DNA of 64,000 nucleotides, taken from the NCBI GenBank assembly GCA_963921825.1, contig OY997588.1, positions 121,777,329-121,841,328 on the forward strand, given 5' to 3'. The translations under genes were made by a program, and so were the position numbers. The notes under the pieces are model-generated. The model was not told where the DNA came from. It made no database searches and was given only the letters and a program-made list of their open reading frames with translations. This document shows positions 45,570 through 57,439 of the stretch, piece by piece. The stretch's first letter is position 1, and every line of letters starts with the position of its first letter. This stretch comes from Erodium maritimum (taxonomy: Eukaryota > Streptophyta > Magnoliopsida > Geraniales > Geraniaceae).

Positions 45570-46925
45570 AGAGAGCTACCGCAGGTAGTGTGTGAGTTCC
45601 CGGAGGTCTTTCCGGAGGAGCTGACAGGATTACCACCTGCGCGCGAGGCTGAGTTCAGGATCGACTTGATACCGGGGATGGTGCCATATCCATGGCCCCG
45701 TACCGGTTTGCACCAGCCAAGTTGGTCGAGCTGAAGTGACAACTCGAGGAGCTTCGGGAGAAGAGATTTATCCGACCGAGTGCTTCGCCATGGGGAGCAC
45801 CCGCCCTCTTCGTGAAGAAGAAGGGTGGAGTATTGAGGATGTGCATCGATTACCGGAAGTTGAACCGGGTCACGGTGAAGAACCGTTATCCGATGCCAAG
45901 GATCGATGACTTGTTCGATCATCTGAGAGGAGGGAAGTGCTTCTCGAAGATTGATCTGCGATCCGGGTATTATCAGTTGAGGGTTCGGTAGGAGGATGTG
46001 GCGAAGACCGCATTTCGGACTCGGTATGGGCACTACGAGTTCCTGGTGATGCCGTTCAGGCTGACGAATGCACCTGCAACGTTCATGGATCTGATGAACG
46101 GGATCTTCCGACCGTACTTGGACCAGTTCGTCGTGGTGTTCGTAGATGATATTCTGATTTATTCGTCGAGTGAGGAGGCGCATGTGGAGCACCTGAGGAC
46201 AGATTTGACATTGTTGCGTACTCACCAGTTGTACGACAACCTGGAGAAGTGCGAGTTTTGGCTCGCCGAGGTGAAGTTCCTCGGGCACGTGGTGTCCCGA
46301 GAGGGTATACTAGTCGATCCAGCGAAGATTGACGCGGTCTTGAAGTGGGCACGGCCCAAGAGTGTCTTCGAGATCCGCAACTTCCTAGGCTTGGCAGGAT
46401 ACTATCGATGGTTCGTCCAGGACTTCTCACGCCTGGCCGCGCCGATGACTTCCCTGACACGCAAAGGAGCCGAGTTCGTGTGGACTGATGAGGTTGAGCA
46501 CTCCTTTACCGAGATGAAGGCTCGTCTGACTATCGCGCCCGTGTTGATAGTGCCAGAGCGCGGGATCAGATATGACGTGTATTGTGATGCGTCCGGTGAG
46601 GGACTGGGGTGTGTTTTGATGCAGTCCGGTAAGGTAGTTGCATATGGCTCCCGACAGTTGAAGACGCATGAGCGCAATTACCCGACCCACGATCTAGAGT
46701 TGGCAACAATCGTCTTTGCACTGAAGAGCTGGCGACACTACTTGTATGGAGAGCGGTTCAGAGTGTTCTCGGATCACAAGAATCTCAAGTACATCTTCTC
46801 CCAGCGCGACTTGAACATGCGCCAGAGGCGATGGATGGAGCTATTGGAGGAGTACGACTTCGAGCTACTCTATCATCTGGGCAAGGCGAACGTCGTCGCC
46901 AATGCCCTGAGTAAGAAGTCGACTC
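45570..46925 (+). pseudogene. Chromovirus reverse transcriptase and RNase H, broken
   Basis: RT begins near [14 protein letters not shown]. Its palm motifs follow: [35 protein letters not shown] (in-frame TAG soon after), [15 protein letters not shown], and the active-site FVDDILIYS at about 46140. RNase H starts near [16 protein letters not shown] and includes [30 protein letters not shown] and the [13 protein letters not shown] end. Most of this (45998-47287) is one open frame of 429 codons. The beginning is separated by a frame change near 45700 and the TAG near 45990. Confidence 0.9.
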
Positions 46926-47079
46926 ACTGCCTTGCCGGGATATTAGTCCGGGAGTGGGATATGATGGAGCAGGTGAGCACGTTTGAGCTAGAGCTCAATG
47001 AGATCACCGATGGCGTGGCCATGTGTTCGTTGGTGGCTCAGCCCACGTTAGTGGCTCGTGTGCTGGAGGCACAGGCCGA

Positions 47080-47892
47080 GGATGTCGAGACGGCAGAGAT
47101 CCGGGAGAGGATTATCAGCGGTGTTGACACCGAGGGCTGGGAGCAAGGTACTGATATGGGTCTACGATACCAAGGAGGGTTGTTTGTGCTGCGTGGTTGT
47201 AGAGACGTTGTGTTGAGAGAGTCTCATCACTCCCGTCTTGCTGTGCACCCGGGTGGCACCAAGATGTATCGGGATATCAGACGGTAGTTTTGGTGGAGCG
47301 GGATGCGGAGAGCAGTTGCAGAGTTCGTTTCGACATGCCTTACCTGTCAGCAGTTAAAGGCTGAGCATCAGCGTCCCGCCGGTTTGTTACAACCATTTCC
47401 GATTGCGTAGTGGAAGTGGGAGCACGTCACGATGGATTTCGTGAGTGGCTTACCGAGGTCGCCGAGAGGGCACAATGCAGTTTGGGTAGTGGTCTACCGA
47501 CTGACCAAGTTGGCACACTTCTTAGCCATGAGGATCACTGCTACGGTTGACACCTTGAGTCGGTTGTACGTGCGGAAGATCATCTGTCTTCACGGGGTTC
47601 CGGTATCGGTTGTGTCCGACATAGATCCTCGGTTCACCTCCAGATTTTGGGAGAGCTTGCAAAGAGCATTGTGGACCGAGGTCTTGCTTAGTACAACATA
47701 TCACCCACAGACCGACGGTCAGTCAGAGCGCACGATTCAGATACTAGAGGATATGCTGCGAGCATGTGTGTTGGTCTTCCGAGGGTCATGGGAGGATCAC
47801 TTACCATTGGCCGATTTTTCCTACAACAACAGCTTCCAGGCCAGTATTAGGATGGCACCGTTTGAGGCGTTGTATGGTAGGCCGTGCAGATA
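47080..47892 (+). pseudogene. Chromovirus integrase, broken
   Basis: The N-terminal HHCC zinc site is visible as [17 protein letters not shown] and, after an in-frame TAG at about 47285, CLTCQQLKAEHQRP. A second TAG (about 47408) precedes WKWEHVTMDFVSGLP with the first catalytic Asp. VVSDIDPRFTSRFWE has the second Asp, and TDGQSERTIQILEDMLR the Glu. The frame 47432-47893 holds the catalytic core intact and ends in a TAG at the EALYGRPCR motif. Confidence 0.88.
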
Positions 47893-48064
47893 GCCCGTGT
47901 GTTGGGCATAGGTGGGAGACATGAGTCTACTTGGTCCGGAACTTGTCCGGGAGACGACCGACTAGGTCGCACTGATTCAGGATTGATTGAGGACCGCGTA
48001 GAGCCGACAGAAGAGTTATGCTGATAGACGGCACCGACCTCTCGAGTTTACTATTGGTGATCAT

Positions 48065-48452
48065 GTGTTTCTGAGGGTGAGCCCGAAGAAGGGGCTAGTA
48101 CGGGTCAACCGCGGCGGAGGCAAGTTGGCCCCGCGGTTTATCGGACTTTTTGAGGTTTTGGGCAGAGTTGGAGCCGTTGCTTACCGCCTTGCATTTCCAC
48201 CGCAGCTCGGGAACGTTCATAATGTCTTCCACGAGTCCCAACTGCGGAAGTACACTGCGGACCCCTCCCATGTTATTGAGTGGACAGACATCGAGGTAGC
48301 TGAGGATATTTCGTATGAGGAGCAACCAGTCAGGATTCTGGATACACGGGAGCAGGTCTTGCGTGGCAAGACTATTCCACTGGTGTGGGTGCAGTGGCGG
48401 CATCACGGAGCAGAGTCGACCTGGGAGCGCGAGGATGAGGTCCGCGCGAAGT
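48065..48452 (+). pseudogene. Integrase C-terminus and chromodomain, cut by a solo LTR
   Basis: The frame opens within FLRVSPKKGLVR and passes GKLAPRFIGLFEVLGRVG and NVHNVFHESQLRKY, the conserved integrase C-terminal motifs. It ends with a chromodomain: VRILDTREQVLRGKTIPLVW, VQWRHHGAESTWEREDEV. Chromodomains of this type bind modified histone tails and steer integration into heterochromatin. A solo LTR is inserted at 48458. Coding sequence resumes at 51459 and ends with a TGA at 51479-51481. Confidence 0.88.
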
Positions 48453-49084
48453 ACCACTGTCACGCCCCAATTTCGGTAAACCGAACTCGGGACGCGAACG
48501 TTTTGAAAACATAGAAACGCTTGAAACCTGTTTTCATTAAAACACTTTGAAATAACATTTGTTCAACAAAATAATAAATTACAACTTAAAACACGTCCCC
48601 ACAAGTGGACAAAAAAAACGAGGTACACGTCACTAGACTCAAACACCCAGAGACCCGCTTCAAGCTCTTCAAGCTTCAGAAGCTCACCTAGTCCAGCCTA
48701 CGAACAATACCTGTAGGAAAAGCAGCTAGGGGTGAGCGTTCGCTCACCACCACGGATAACAGACTGACTACGGCATAATTAGCAGACAAAGCAAGTAACA
48801 CAAACAACAACTCAACCCCGGGAACACCATCCCCAACCCAAGTACTCTAACAGAACATACACCCACTGTTGCCTTCCCTGACCATCTCGACACCCTGACA
48901 CGTAAAGTAGACCCGACACCACCATTGACGACCTCTTCCAAGGACTCAAAAGAAAGTTACGCAACACCAAACAGCATCACAAGGGATCACACCCCAAACA
49001 AGATCACAAAAGATCGCACACCAAACAAGATCACAAAGGATCGCAAACCAGCTGCCAAGGAAGCTCACGCCCTCCCGGGACTCT

Positions 49085-49255
49085 AACCCGGTCAGGCCAA
49101 CCCAAGAATGCTGCAACTTACCAAGACTCTAACTCGTAAGCCAGCCGGAAAATGCGTGCAACTTACCGGTACTGTAACCCGTAAGCCAGCCAAAGAATGC
49201 ATGCAACTTACCGGGACTCTAACCCATAAGCCAGCCAAAGTATGCTCACAAACCC
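49085..49255. repeat. Minisatellite in the solo LTR
   Basis: Three to four copies of a unit of about 55 bp containing TGCAACTTACC, ACTCTAACCCGTAAGCCAGCC and GAATGC. Further degenerate copies occur at 49610-49650 and 49820-49855. Confidence 0.7.
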
Positions 49256-49869
49256 AAACCACACACGCGCGGCCAGGACCCCTTTATTGGCGGGCGGGCC
49301 CCCTACCCCGTCTGAACATGCAGACGCGTGTGATCGTGGACCCCCGTTTCATGAAGCGGGCCCCCAACCTCAGGTAACCACAAACACAATCACAATCACA
49401 ATCACAATTACAAGCAAGTTCAACAACCAGTACCAACACAAGTTCAACACTCACATACACTCATGGCCACCAAGACACCAACAGTAAAACTCGGACTCAA
49501 CAGCCCCACAGGAACTCACGGCCTCCCAAGACACACCGACAGTAAGACACGGACTCAACAGCCCCACATGCACTCACGGCCTCCCAAGACACCAACCACA
49601 AAACACGCTTGCAACTTACCGAGACTCTAACTCGTAAGCCAACTAAAGAAAGCTTGCAACCCCCCCCCCCCCGAGACTCTAACTCGGTCAGGCCAGCCAA
49701 AGACACCAACCTTAGTACACGGGCTCTCAAGGCCACCCAAAACACCAAAGGTAAAGACACGGGTTCAACAACCCCACGGGCACTCATGGCCACCCAAAAC
49801 TCAACAATAAAACACGCTTGGAACTTACCGAGACTCTAACTCGTAAGCCAGCTAAAACACCAACAGTAA

Positions 49870-50060
49870 AGTACGGGCTCTCATGGCCACCCAAACTCAA
49901 CCGCAAACACGGGCTCTCATGGCCACCCAGACTCAACAATAAAACACGGGCTCTCAAGGCCACCCAAGACTCAACAATAAAACACGGGCTCTCAAGGCCA
50001 CCCAAGACTCATCAATAAAACACGGGCTCTCAAGGCCACCCAAGACTCAACAATAATCAG
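49870..50060. repeat. Minisatellite in the solo LTR (about 38-bp units)
   Basis: Five or so consecutive copies of ACACGGGCTCTCAAGG / CCACCCAAGACTCAACAATAA, some nearly identical. They are flanked at 50060-50215 by two copies of a CCTCCGGGCATGGTCATATG unit. Confidence 0.75.
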
Positions 50061-51520
50061 TCAACCTCCGGCTTAACCAAAGCCTCCAACAGTCCTAATA
50101 TCAACAATTTCTCAATCAACCTCCGGGCATGGTCATATGCCTCCAGTACTCCTAATAACGCTAAGTTCACAATTAACCTCCGGGCATGGTCATATGCCTC
50201 CAGTAAAACAATTATCGCTAAGTTCTCTACTCCTACGACACTACTAAGTGTCACATGCCTTTCCAATAATTACTAAGTTCCCGTAACATGCTTCTCTAAT
50301 ATTCGATAACCTAGATAACCCACGACACCCCGGTGTCACATGCAATTCTACAGTTAACTTTCCCTAGTCAGGGCCGAGATCCGGCTACTTTTCCCTACCT
50401 CGTGCGTGTTCTCCCAAAAGCCAAACCACGAGCTCCGGTGATGATCTCAGTCACTCACCCAGCTTTCCCTTGCCTCGGTCCGTGGCACGATCTAAAAGAA
50501 CACAATTTAAAGGCACTTTTAAACTAGTACGAATAAACCGAAAACCATTAAACTCGATGACCAAACTTAACCCCGACAATGTCGATCACTCCCAAACTTC
50601 CCAATTACTCGACATTGTCGATAAAGGACCCGTAAAGGCCCGATTCGCCCGACATGGCGAATCTGCCCGGGTTTGGTTAATTGCCTTCCGGGGCTCCAAA
50701 AGCCCCCGTTTTCGTTTCTACGGTCTTAGAATAGTTCAAGGAACCTAATGTACTTGCCCGAATCGAATTCCAACTCCCGAGTCAATTTAATGACGTTTAA
50801 AGTTTCTAAACCCGATCCAAGGACTTGATTTCTCCAAACCCTAGCTATTCCTCCCTTCTCTCTTCTTCTTCTTCTTCTCCTTCTCTCTCTAAACTCTCTC
50901 TTCTTCTTTCTAATTTAAATAAACTAACAACAAAACCTATTTTCCTTTCTTTTAACCCATAGGTTCGGCCACACCATGTCCTCCACACCTTCCCCCCCCA
51001 AAACTAACACCACCACAATTAGGACAAGTGTCAAGATGGGTCCCACACCTTTTGGAAAATATCTAGTTGATATTTTCCAATCAGTTTCGCGAAAAACGGA
51101 CGTTTCGGGCCCCGAACGGGCACTTTTCCCAAGAAATTACGAAACTTAACGGGCTACAAGGAAACGGCTCAACTAAGACCGCTGCGACGATGGCTAAGCT
51201 TTTTGGATCCAAAACGGTCCTCGAATGGACCAAAAACGTCGCTCGGTTGACTTTTCCAGCGAAAAGTCAACATTTCCCAAATTGATCAGAAAGTTGCCAT
51301 GAGTCCCCTGGAACTCATTTTGGTCGATAACGGGGTCAACTTAAGTCCGGTATGACACTCGGGGTCATTTTAGGTTCACATAAGTGTCCATCTTAAATTT
51401 TTTAAATTTTCCTGTTTTTCGCAGGTTTGACTGGCGTTGACCGGGAGTGGTTATTACAACCACTGCCTGCTCGACCCCTGAGGTATGTTTATTTCTAATT
51501 TCGTGGACGAAATTATTTTT

Positions 51521-51530
51521 AAGGGGGTAG
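51521..51530 (+). promoter_or_regulatory. Polypurine tract before the 3' LTR
   Basis: AAGGGGGTAG lies two bases before the 3' LTR start at 51533 and follows the pol stop by about 40 bases. The same tract recurs at 54964-54973 before the duplicated LTR. It primes plus-strand DNA synthesis in LTR elements. Confidence 0.8.
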
Positions 51531-51532
51531 AT

Positions 51533-54500
51533 TGTAAGGACTAGGGATGGCAAAACGCCCCATTCCCCACAAGGATCCTCGTCCCCGCTCCGCGCGGGCC
51601 ATATTTGGGACGGGGATTTTTTAAACGGGACAGGATACGGGGAATTAAATGAGGATTTTGACGTGAACGAGGCGGGGACGAGGTAAGCAGACCCCATCCC
51701 GCGGGGAACCCCGCCCCGCTCCCCGCACTATTAGTTTTAAAATAAATTTGGAATAATATACACATAACACATTTGTTTTTGTTTTTTTGTTAAACATTTG
51801 ACTTCTATGCATGTAAAAAAGTTTGATGGACACACAATTCTTGTTTTTACATTTGATATTTTCTTATTTATATTTTATATCTAAAATATAGAAAATTTAG
51901 TTAGAATATGTCAAATTGTGATTGTTGCTTATTTTATGAGACATGGATGTCATCGTCATGATGCTTATTTTATATGTATGTTGTTTTAAATTATGGGTGG
52001 ACTACGCTTGTTATTTAAAATTATGGATTGAGAGTTGTCATTTAAAATGTGCAATTTTCGGGTAATGAGGATGGGGTAGGAATGGAGTAGGGAATAAAAT
52101 CCCCCGCGGGACGAGAATGAAACGGGGAATAAAATCCCCGTTCCCCGCCCCATCCACGCAGAGTCCCCGTCGGGGGTCAACGCGGGGATGAGGCGGGGAT
52201 GGGGAGAGTAGCGGGAACGCAGGACAGGGACGGGGACTGGGGTCCCCGCCCCATTGCCATCCCTAGTAAGGACCGCTCCCAGTCAACGGCGGCCCAGTCG
52301 GCAGAAAACGGAAAATATTTTAAAAATCTCGAAAAAACGGACCGAGCGGGGCCAAGACGTCCGATGTTGGCAAATCTGACTGAGAAATATTTATTGTAGA
52401 GTTTGGCTCCAGAACTGAAGCCCAACAATTTTTTATTTTTGGGCCCATGATCAAATTCCATCTCTTAAGCCCACAAGAAATCATTTAGGCCCCCTTATGA
52501 ATTTAAAGCCCTTTTAGCTTTGTCTTGTGTGGGTATAAATGGTTGGAAAAGTAGGGTTCCATTAGATGTGTGTTGGTGGCCGAACAAAGAATTGAGAATA
52601 TGGCTCTTGTTTCCAATACTGGGTTGCGGCAGAAAACAGGAGAGGGAGAGAGAGAATAGGGAACTTCGGTCGGTCTTGGGCGTCAACTAAGAGTCTTCGT
52701 CTTCTCTACTGGCGTGGGTGATTGATCATCAAATGATCAATTGATCCTTTGTCAGAGGTAATGTCATTAGGATGAAAAAGGAGCAATTAAATGCTCTTGT
52801 GTTAATGCCTCTTTTTATTATTATTATTATTATTGGTGTGGTAAGCGGCAGAGACCAAACCATTATGTGCCTTATCATCTTGCCATGAGTTTGTGAGCCA
52901 CTGAAAAATGGTGAAAAGGTGATGGCGTGGTGGTTTATAAACTGGATAGCCATCGCAAAAGCTTGGAGCAATTTCGACTTCACCAAGGTAACAAAAGAAT
53001 TTATTTGAGTCTAATTTCTTTGGTAGAATGTCATAGGCACGTGTATTTGAGAATTAGGGAATTGGGGTTTGTCATTCGTGAAAAAACGGAAATTGATTCC
53101 GCCAAGTGCGTTGGAACGCGTGAATTTAATTAGGAATGTTAGAACAAAAATGGAAATTTTCGGAGCCCCGAGGAACGTTTTCCCGATTCCGGGCAAAATG
53201 GGCCTTCCGGGGCCATTTTGATAAGTTGAGCAATTGAGATTGGTTTGGGTATTTCCCTCTTTAATCCACACTTGAATTAGCATTAATTCGTATATTGCTT
53301 GCAATCTTAGACTTTGGACCTGAGCTTGACGGAGGAGGAGACTTTGGACCTCGTGAAGCGAGAAGGAGGAAGATAACCAGGTCGTCCGCTGCGGGATTGG
53401 ACTACTTTTGAGGTAGGGAAAGTAGCGAATACCGGTTTAATTGCGGAAAGTTACTAGTATGCCTATATGTCGTAATTACTGAATTAAATTGTTAGAATTG
53501 CATGATTAGGATGTGAGGAAAGAGTGAAATGAGGGATAGCTTACGAGCCATGTCGAGCCGTAAGTTTGGGATTGCCGTGCTATAGAAATGCATGCGGGCC
53601 ATGTCGAGCCCTTAGGTTGTGTGTTGATTTAAATGTCATGATCTTTGATTGAGATGCATGATGTGTGATTTAGTCGTTGTTAGATTGAGAATCATGTTAT
53701 GATATGCTCGATGTAGTGCGTTGATATGTTTCGGCAAGTGTGCCATGCTTGTTATGACGTGAACCGATGGTTGTGATATGGTCGGTGACTGATAGACCGA
53801 CGTGACGTGTTGTGGTAAGATTGGTGGGCTTGGTAATCCGTGATTGATCTATGGCATTATGATGCGTGATATTATCTTGATGTGTGTTCTAAGAGGAGTT
53901 GTATTCCGGTAAGGTACCTACACCGGGGGTGGTCCCACGTATGCGCGGTCCCCCCAGTGTGTTATTCCGATATGATACCTACATCGAGGGGGTATGCCGA
54001 TATAGGACATCCAGGCCGACGGTTTGTGATTTGGCACTAGGTGTCGTGTTTGGCATTAGGTGTCGTGTTTATGCCCCGACGGATTTCCGGGAAGACATCT
54101 AGGCCGATGCTGTTCCGGTGTGATGTATTGTGATTATGCCCCAACGAATTTCCGGGAAGATATCTAGGCCGATGATGTGTGTTCCGGTGTGATATGATAA
54201 AGTCGGGCTGTGGACAGCCGGCGGAGTCGGGGACTGCGGTACAAGATGTGTGCTTATTTTATTGTATGTTGTATGCTTGATACTTGAATAAGTGAAATAG
54301 TGTAGTGTGATAGTGGTCGTGTAAGTACGTTGGTGAGAGTGGTTATAATCTTGGAATTGAGGATTGGGGTTATGAAAGTCCGTTTTGTGTTTAATTGTGT
54401 GTTGTGCTAGTATGCCCTAATTAAAAGGTTACTCGTGGTGCTGAGTGGATACTCATCGCCTTAACTACTTTTCCTACTGAGCGAAAGCTCATCCCCTTTA

Positions 54501-54776
54501 CCTTGTTGTTTTACAGGTCTTGAGCGGGATTTTTGCTAGTGGGATTCTCGGCCCTTGGGAGCTAGCGAGGGTCTTGTCTAGTTGTGTAGAGAGGTACTGT
54601 TTAAATTGCCGTCAAACTTATTTTTTGTGTGGTTTTTACTGAGCTGTTGACTCATGAGGTTACTTGGAGCTTTTAAACTGTTATTTGAGACCCTTTTTGA
54701 TATTAAAATTGTTCTATTATCTATTATTTTAAATTCACGGTTCGAGTCCGGTCAAAAACGGATTTGGGGCGTGACA
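51533..54776 (+). repeat. 3' LTR of the chromovirus, with a hAT MITE inside
   Basis: It starts TGTAAGGAC, is interrupted at once by the MITE 51542-52265, resumes GTAAGGACCGCTCCC and ends GGATTTGGGGCGTGACA. TSD TAAAA follows. Net length is about 2.5 kb. A (TTA)n microsatellite lies near 52814-52836. Confidence 0.88.
51542..52265. mobile_element. hAT-type MITE
   Basis: A perfect 8-bp TSD, GTAAGGAC (51534-51541 and 52266-52273), encloses TAGGGATGGCAAAACGCCCC and GGGGCATTGCCATCCCTA-type ends (right end read as GCCATCCCTA). The ends are long and rich in GGGGA/TCCCC blocks, and the middle is AT-rich. No transposase remains. It is close kin to 60706-61383. Confidence 0.92.
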
Positions 54777-54849
54777 TAAAAGTTTAGTACGTAAAAGTAA
54801 ATACGTCTCCAGACAACCCACAAGCTAGGACTCTCGATAAGCTCCCAGG

Positions 54850-57059
54850 CATCACGGAGCAGAGTCGACCTGGGAGCGCGAGGATGAGGTCCGCGCGAAG
54901 TACTAGAGCCTGTTCGACCCCTGAGGTATGTCTATTTCTAATTTCGCAGACAAAATTCTTTTTAAGGGGGTAGATTGTAAGGACCGCTCCCAGTCAACGG
55001 CGGTCCAATTGGCAGAAAACGGAAAATATTTTAAAAATCTCGGAAAAACGGACCGAACAGGGCCAAGACGTCCGATTTTGACAAATCTGACTGAAAAATA
55101 TCTATTGTAGAGTTTGGCTCCAAATTTGAAGCCCAACTATAATTATTTTTTGGCCCATAATCAAATTCCATCTCTTAAGCCCACAAGAAATCATTTAGGC
55201 CCCCTTATGAATTTAAAGACCTTTTAGCTTTGTCTTGTGTGGGTACAAATGGTTGGAAAAGTAGGGTTCCATTAGGTGTGTGTTGGTGGCCGAACAAAGA
55301 ATAGAGAATATGGCTCTTGGTTCCAATACTGGGTTGCGGCAGAAAACAGGAGAGGGAGAGAGAGAATAGGGAACTTCGGTCGGTCTTGGGCGTCAACTAA
55401 GAGTCTTCGTCTTCTCTACTGGCGTGGGTGATTGATCATCAAATGATCAATTGATCCTTTGTCAGAGGTGATGTCATTTGGAGGAAAAAGGAGCAATTAA
55501 ATGCTCTTGTGTTAATGCCTCTCTTTTTTTATTATTATTATTGGTGTGGTAAGCGGCAGAGACCAAACCATTATGTGCCTTATCATCTTGCCATGAGTTT
55601 GTGAGCCACTGAAAAATGGTGAAAAGGTGATGGCGTGGTGGTTTATGAACTGGATAGCCATCGCAAAAGCTTGGAGCAATTTCGACTTCACCAAGGTAAC
55701 AAAAGAATTTATTTGAGTCTAATTTCTTTGGTAGATTGTCATAGGCACGTGTATTTGAGAATTAGGGAAATGAGGTTTGTTATTCGTGAAAAATCGGAAA
55801 TTGATTCCGCCAAGTGTGTAGGAACGCGTGAATTTAATTAGGAATGTTAGAAACAAAAATGGAAATTTTCGGATCCCCGAGGAACGTTTTCCCGATTCCG
55901 GTGAAAATGGGCCTTCCGGGCCCATTTTGATAAGTTGAGCTATTGGGATTGGTTTGGGTATTTCCCTCTTTAATCCACACTTGAATTAGCATTAATTTGT
56001 GTATTGCTTGCAATCTTAGACTTTGGACCCGAGCTTGACGGAGGATGAGACTTTGGACCCTGTGAAGTGAGAAGGAGGAAGCTAGCCAGGTCGTCCGCTC
56101 TGGTATGGTACCTACACCGAGGGGGTACGCCGGTGTAGGGTAGTACCTAGGCCGACGGTGTGGTCCCACGTATGCGTGGTCCCCCAATGTTTTATTCCGG
56201 TGTGATACCTACATCGAGGGGGTATGCCAGTGTAGGACATCTAGGCCGACGGTTTGTGATTTGGCACTAGGTTTCGTGTTTATGCCCCAACGGATTTCCG
56301 GGAAGACATCTAGGCCGATGTTGTTCCGGTGTGATGTATTGTGATTGTGCCCCGATGGATTTCCGGGAAGATATCTAGGCCGATGCTGTGTGTTCCGGTG
56401 TGATATGATAGAGTCGAGTTGTGGACACCCCGCGGAGTCGGGGACTACGGTACGGGACGTGTGCTTATTTTATTGTTTGTTGTATGCTTGATACATTAAT
56501 AAGTGAAGTGAGTGTAGTGTGATAATGGTCGTGTAAGTACGTTGGTGAGAGTGTTTATAATCTTGGAATTGAGGATTGGGGTTATGAAAGTCCGTTTTGT
56601 GTTTAACTGTGTGTTGTGCTAGTATGCCCTAATTGGACTGTTACTCCTGGTGCTAAGTGGATACTCATCACCTTAACTACTTTTCCTACTGAGCGAAAGC
56701 TCATCCCCTTTACCTTGTTGTTTTACAGGTCTTGAGCGGGATTTGTGCTAGCGGGATTCTCGGCGCTTGGGAGCTAGCGAGGGTCTTGTCTAGTTGTCTA
56801 GAGACGTACTGTTTAAATTGCCGTCAAACTTATTTTTTGTGGTTTTTACTGAGCTGTTGACTCATGAGGTTACTTGGAGCTTTTAAACTGTTATTTGAGA
56901 CCCTTTTTGATATTAAAATTGTTCTATTATCTATTATTTTAAATTCACGTCTCGAGTCCGGTCAAAACCGGATTTGGGGTGTGACATAAAAGTTTGGTAC
57001 GTAAAAGTAAATACGTCTCTAGACAACCCACAAGCTAGGACTCTCGCTAAGCTCCCAGG
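54850..57059 (+). repeat. Tandem duplicate: pol 3' end + LTR + flank
   Basis: This unit repeats, in order, the end of pol (CATCACGGAGCAGAGTCG, as at 48401), the 3' UTR and polypurine tract, an LTR (54976-56986), and the 73-base flank from TAAAAGTTT to GCTCCCAGG found first at 54777-54849. The junction is CTCCCAGG/CATCACGG at 54849/54850. It lacks both the solo LTR and the hAT MITE of the first copy. Confidence 0.85.
54976..56986 (+). repeat. Third LTR copy, in the duplicated unit
   Basis: It starts TGTAAGGACCGCTCCC and ends GGATTTGGGGTGTGACA. Compared with the 3' LTR at 51533-54776 it lacks about 520 bases (corresponding to roughly 53390-53910), with the junction at about 56100 (GTCGTCCGCTC/TGGTATGG). 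Confidence 0.85.
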
Positions 57060-57439
57060 CTCCGAGACATCCTGTAAACCAACTGACGATCGAAACCTGT
57101 AAAAACAGTAATAAAGAGGGTGAGCTTTCGCTCAGTAGGAATAAGTAGTAAAGGGGATGAGCTATCCGCTCACCACCACGGGTAACCGTCCAAATATGGC
57201 ATACTAGTAGAGCATAATAGCTAACGAATCAAACAGTAATCACAACCACAATCCTAATCAACCTCACTTAACTATACCTCGTGTGATCACATCACTTACC
57301 CAAACACCACACTTAGCAAGTGACATCAACCCTGCTCAACAATTAATAATTTCTCAAAGTTCACACCCAAACCATATCTCAAAGAGTCATCGAGTAAACA
57401 CACACGGTAAATCATTACCAATACACACTGGAACATACA

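Larger units (their letters stand above)
48458..51458 (-). mobile_element. Solo LTR, 3.0 kb, inserted in the pol 3' end
   Basis: A perfect TSD (ACCAC at 48453-48457 and 51459-51463) encloses TGTCACGCCCCAATTTCGG ... GGAGTGGTTATTACA. It is a different LTR family from the 19499 type: same end signature, different body, rich in short tandem repeats. Relatives are seen at 59-577. No internal region is present. Its absence from the duplicated unit at 54850 shows that it arrived after that duplication. Confidence 0.92.
37962..54776 (+). mobile_element. Ty3/gypsy chromovirus (Tekay/Del-like), complete span, decayed
   Basis: TSD TAAAA stands at 37957-37961 and 54777-54781. The order is 5' LTR (TGTAAGGACCGC...GGGGCGTGACA), primer site, gag, protease, reverse transcriptase with RNase H, integrase with chromodomain, polypurine tract and 3' LTR. 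Pol gene order (RT before integrase) and the C-terminal chromodomain define a chromovirus. Many stops and frame changes make it inactive. The span includes inserts at 38468-41146, 42941-43687, 48458-51458 and 51542-52265. Without the last one the 3' LTR is about 2.5 kb. Confidence 0.9.

Noticed and set aside
45491-46288. 265-aa - strand ORF opposite pol
   Set aside because: It is the antisense shadow of reverse transcriptase, whose motifs on the + strand are unmistakable.
49655-49670. C run as a biological signal
   Set aside because: A simple homopolymer in repeat-rich LTR sequence, possibly a length error. The same applies to the G runs near 22997 and 63172.
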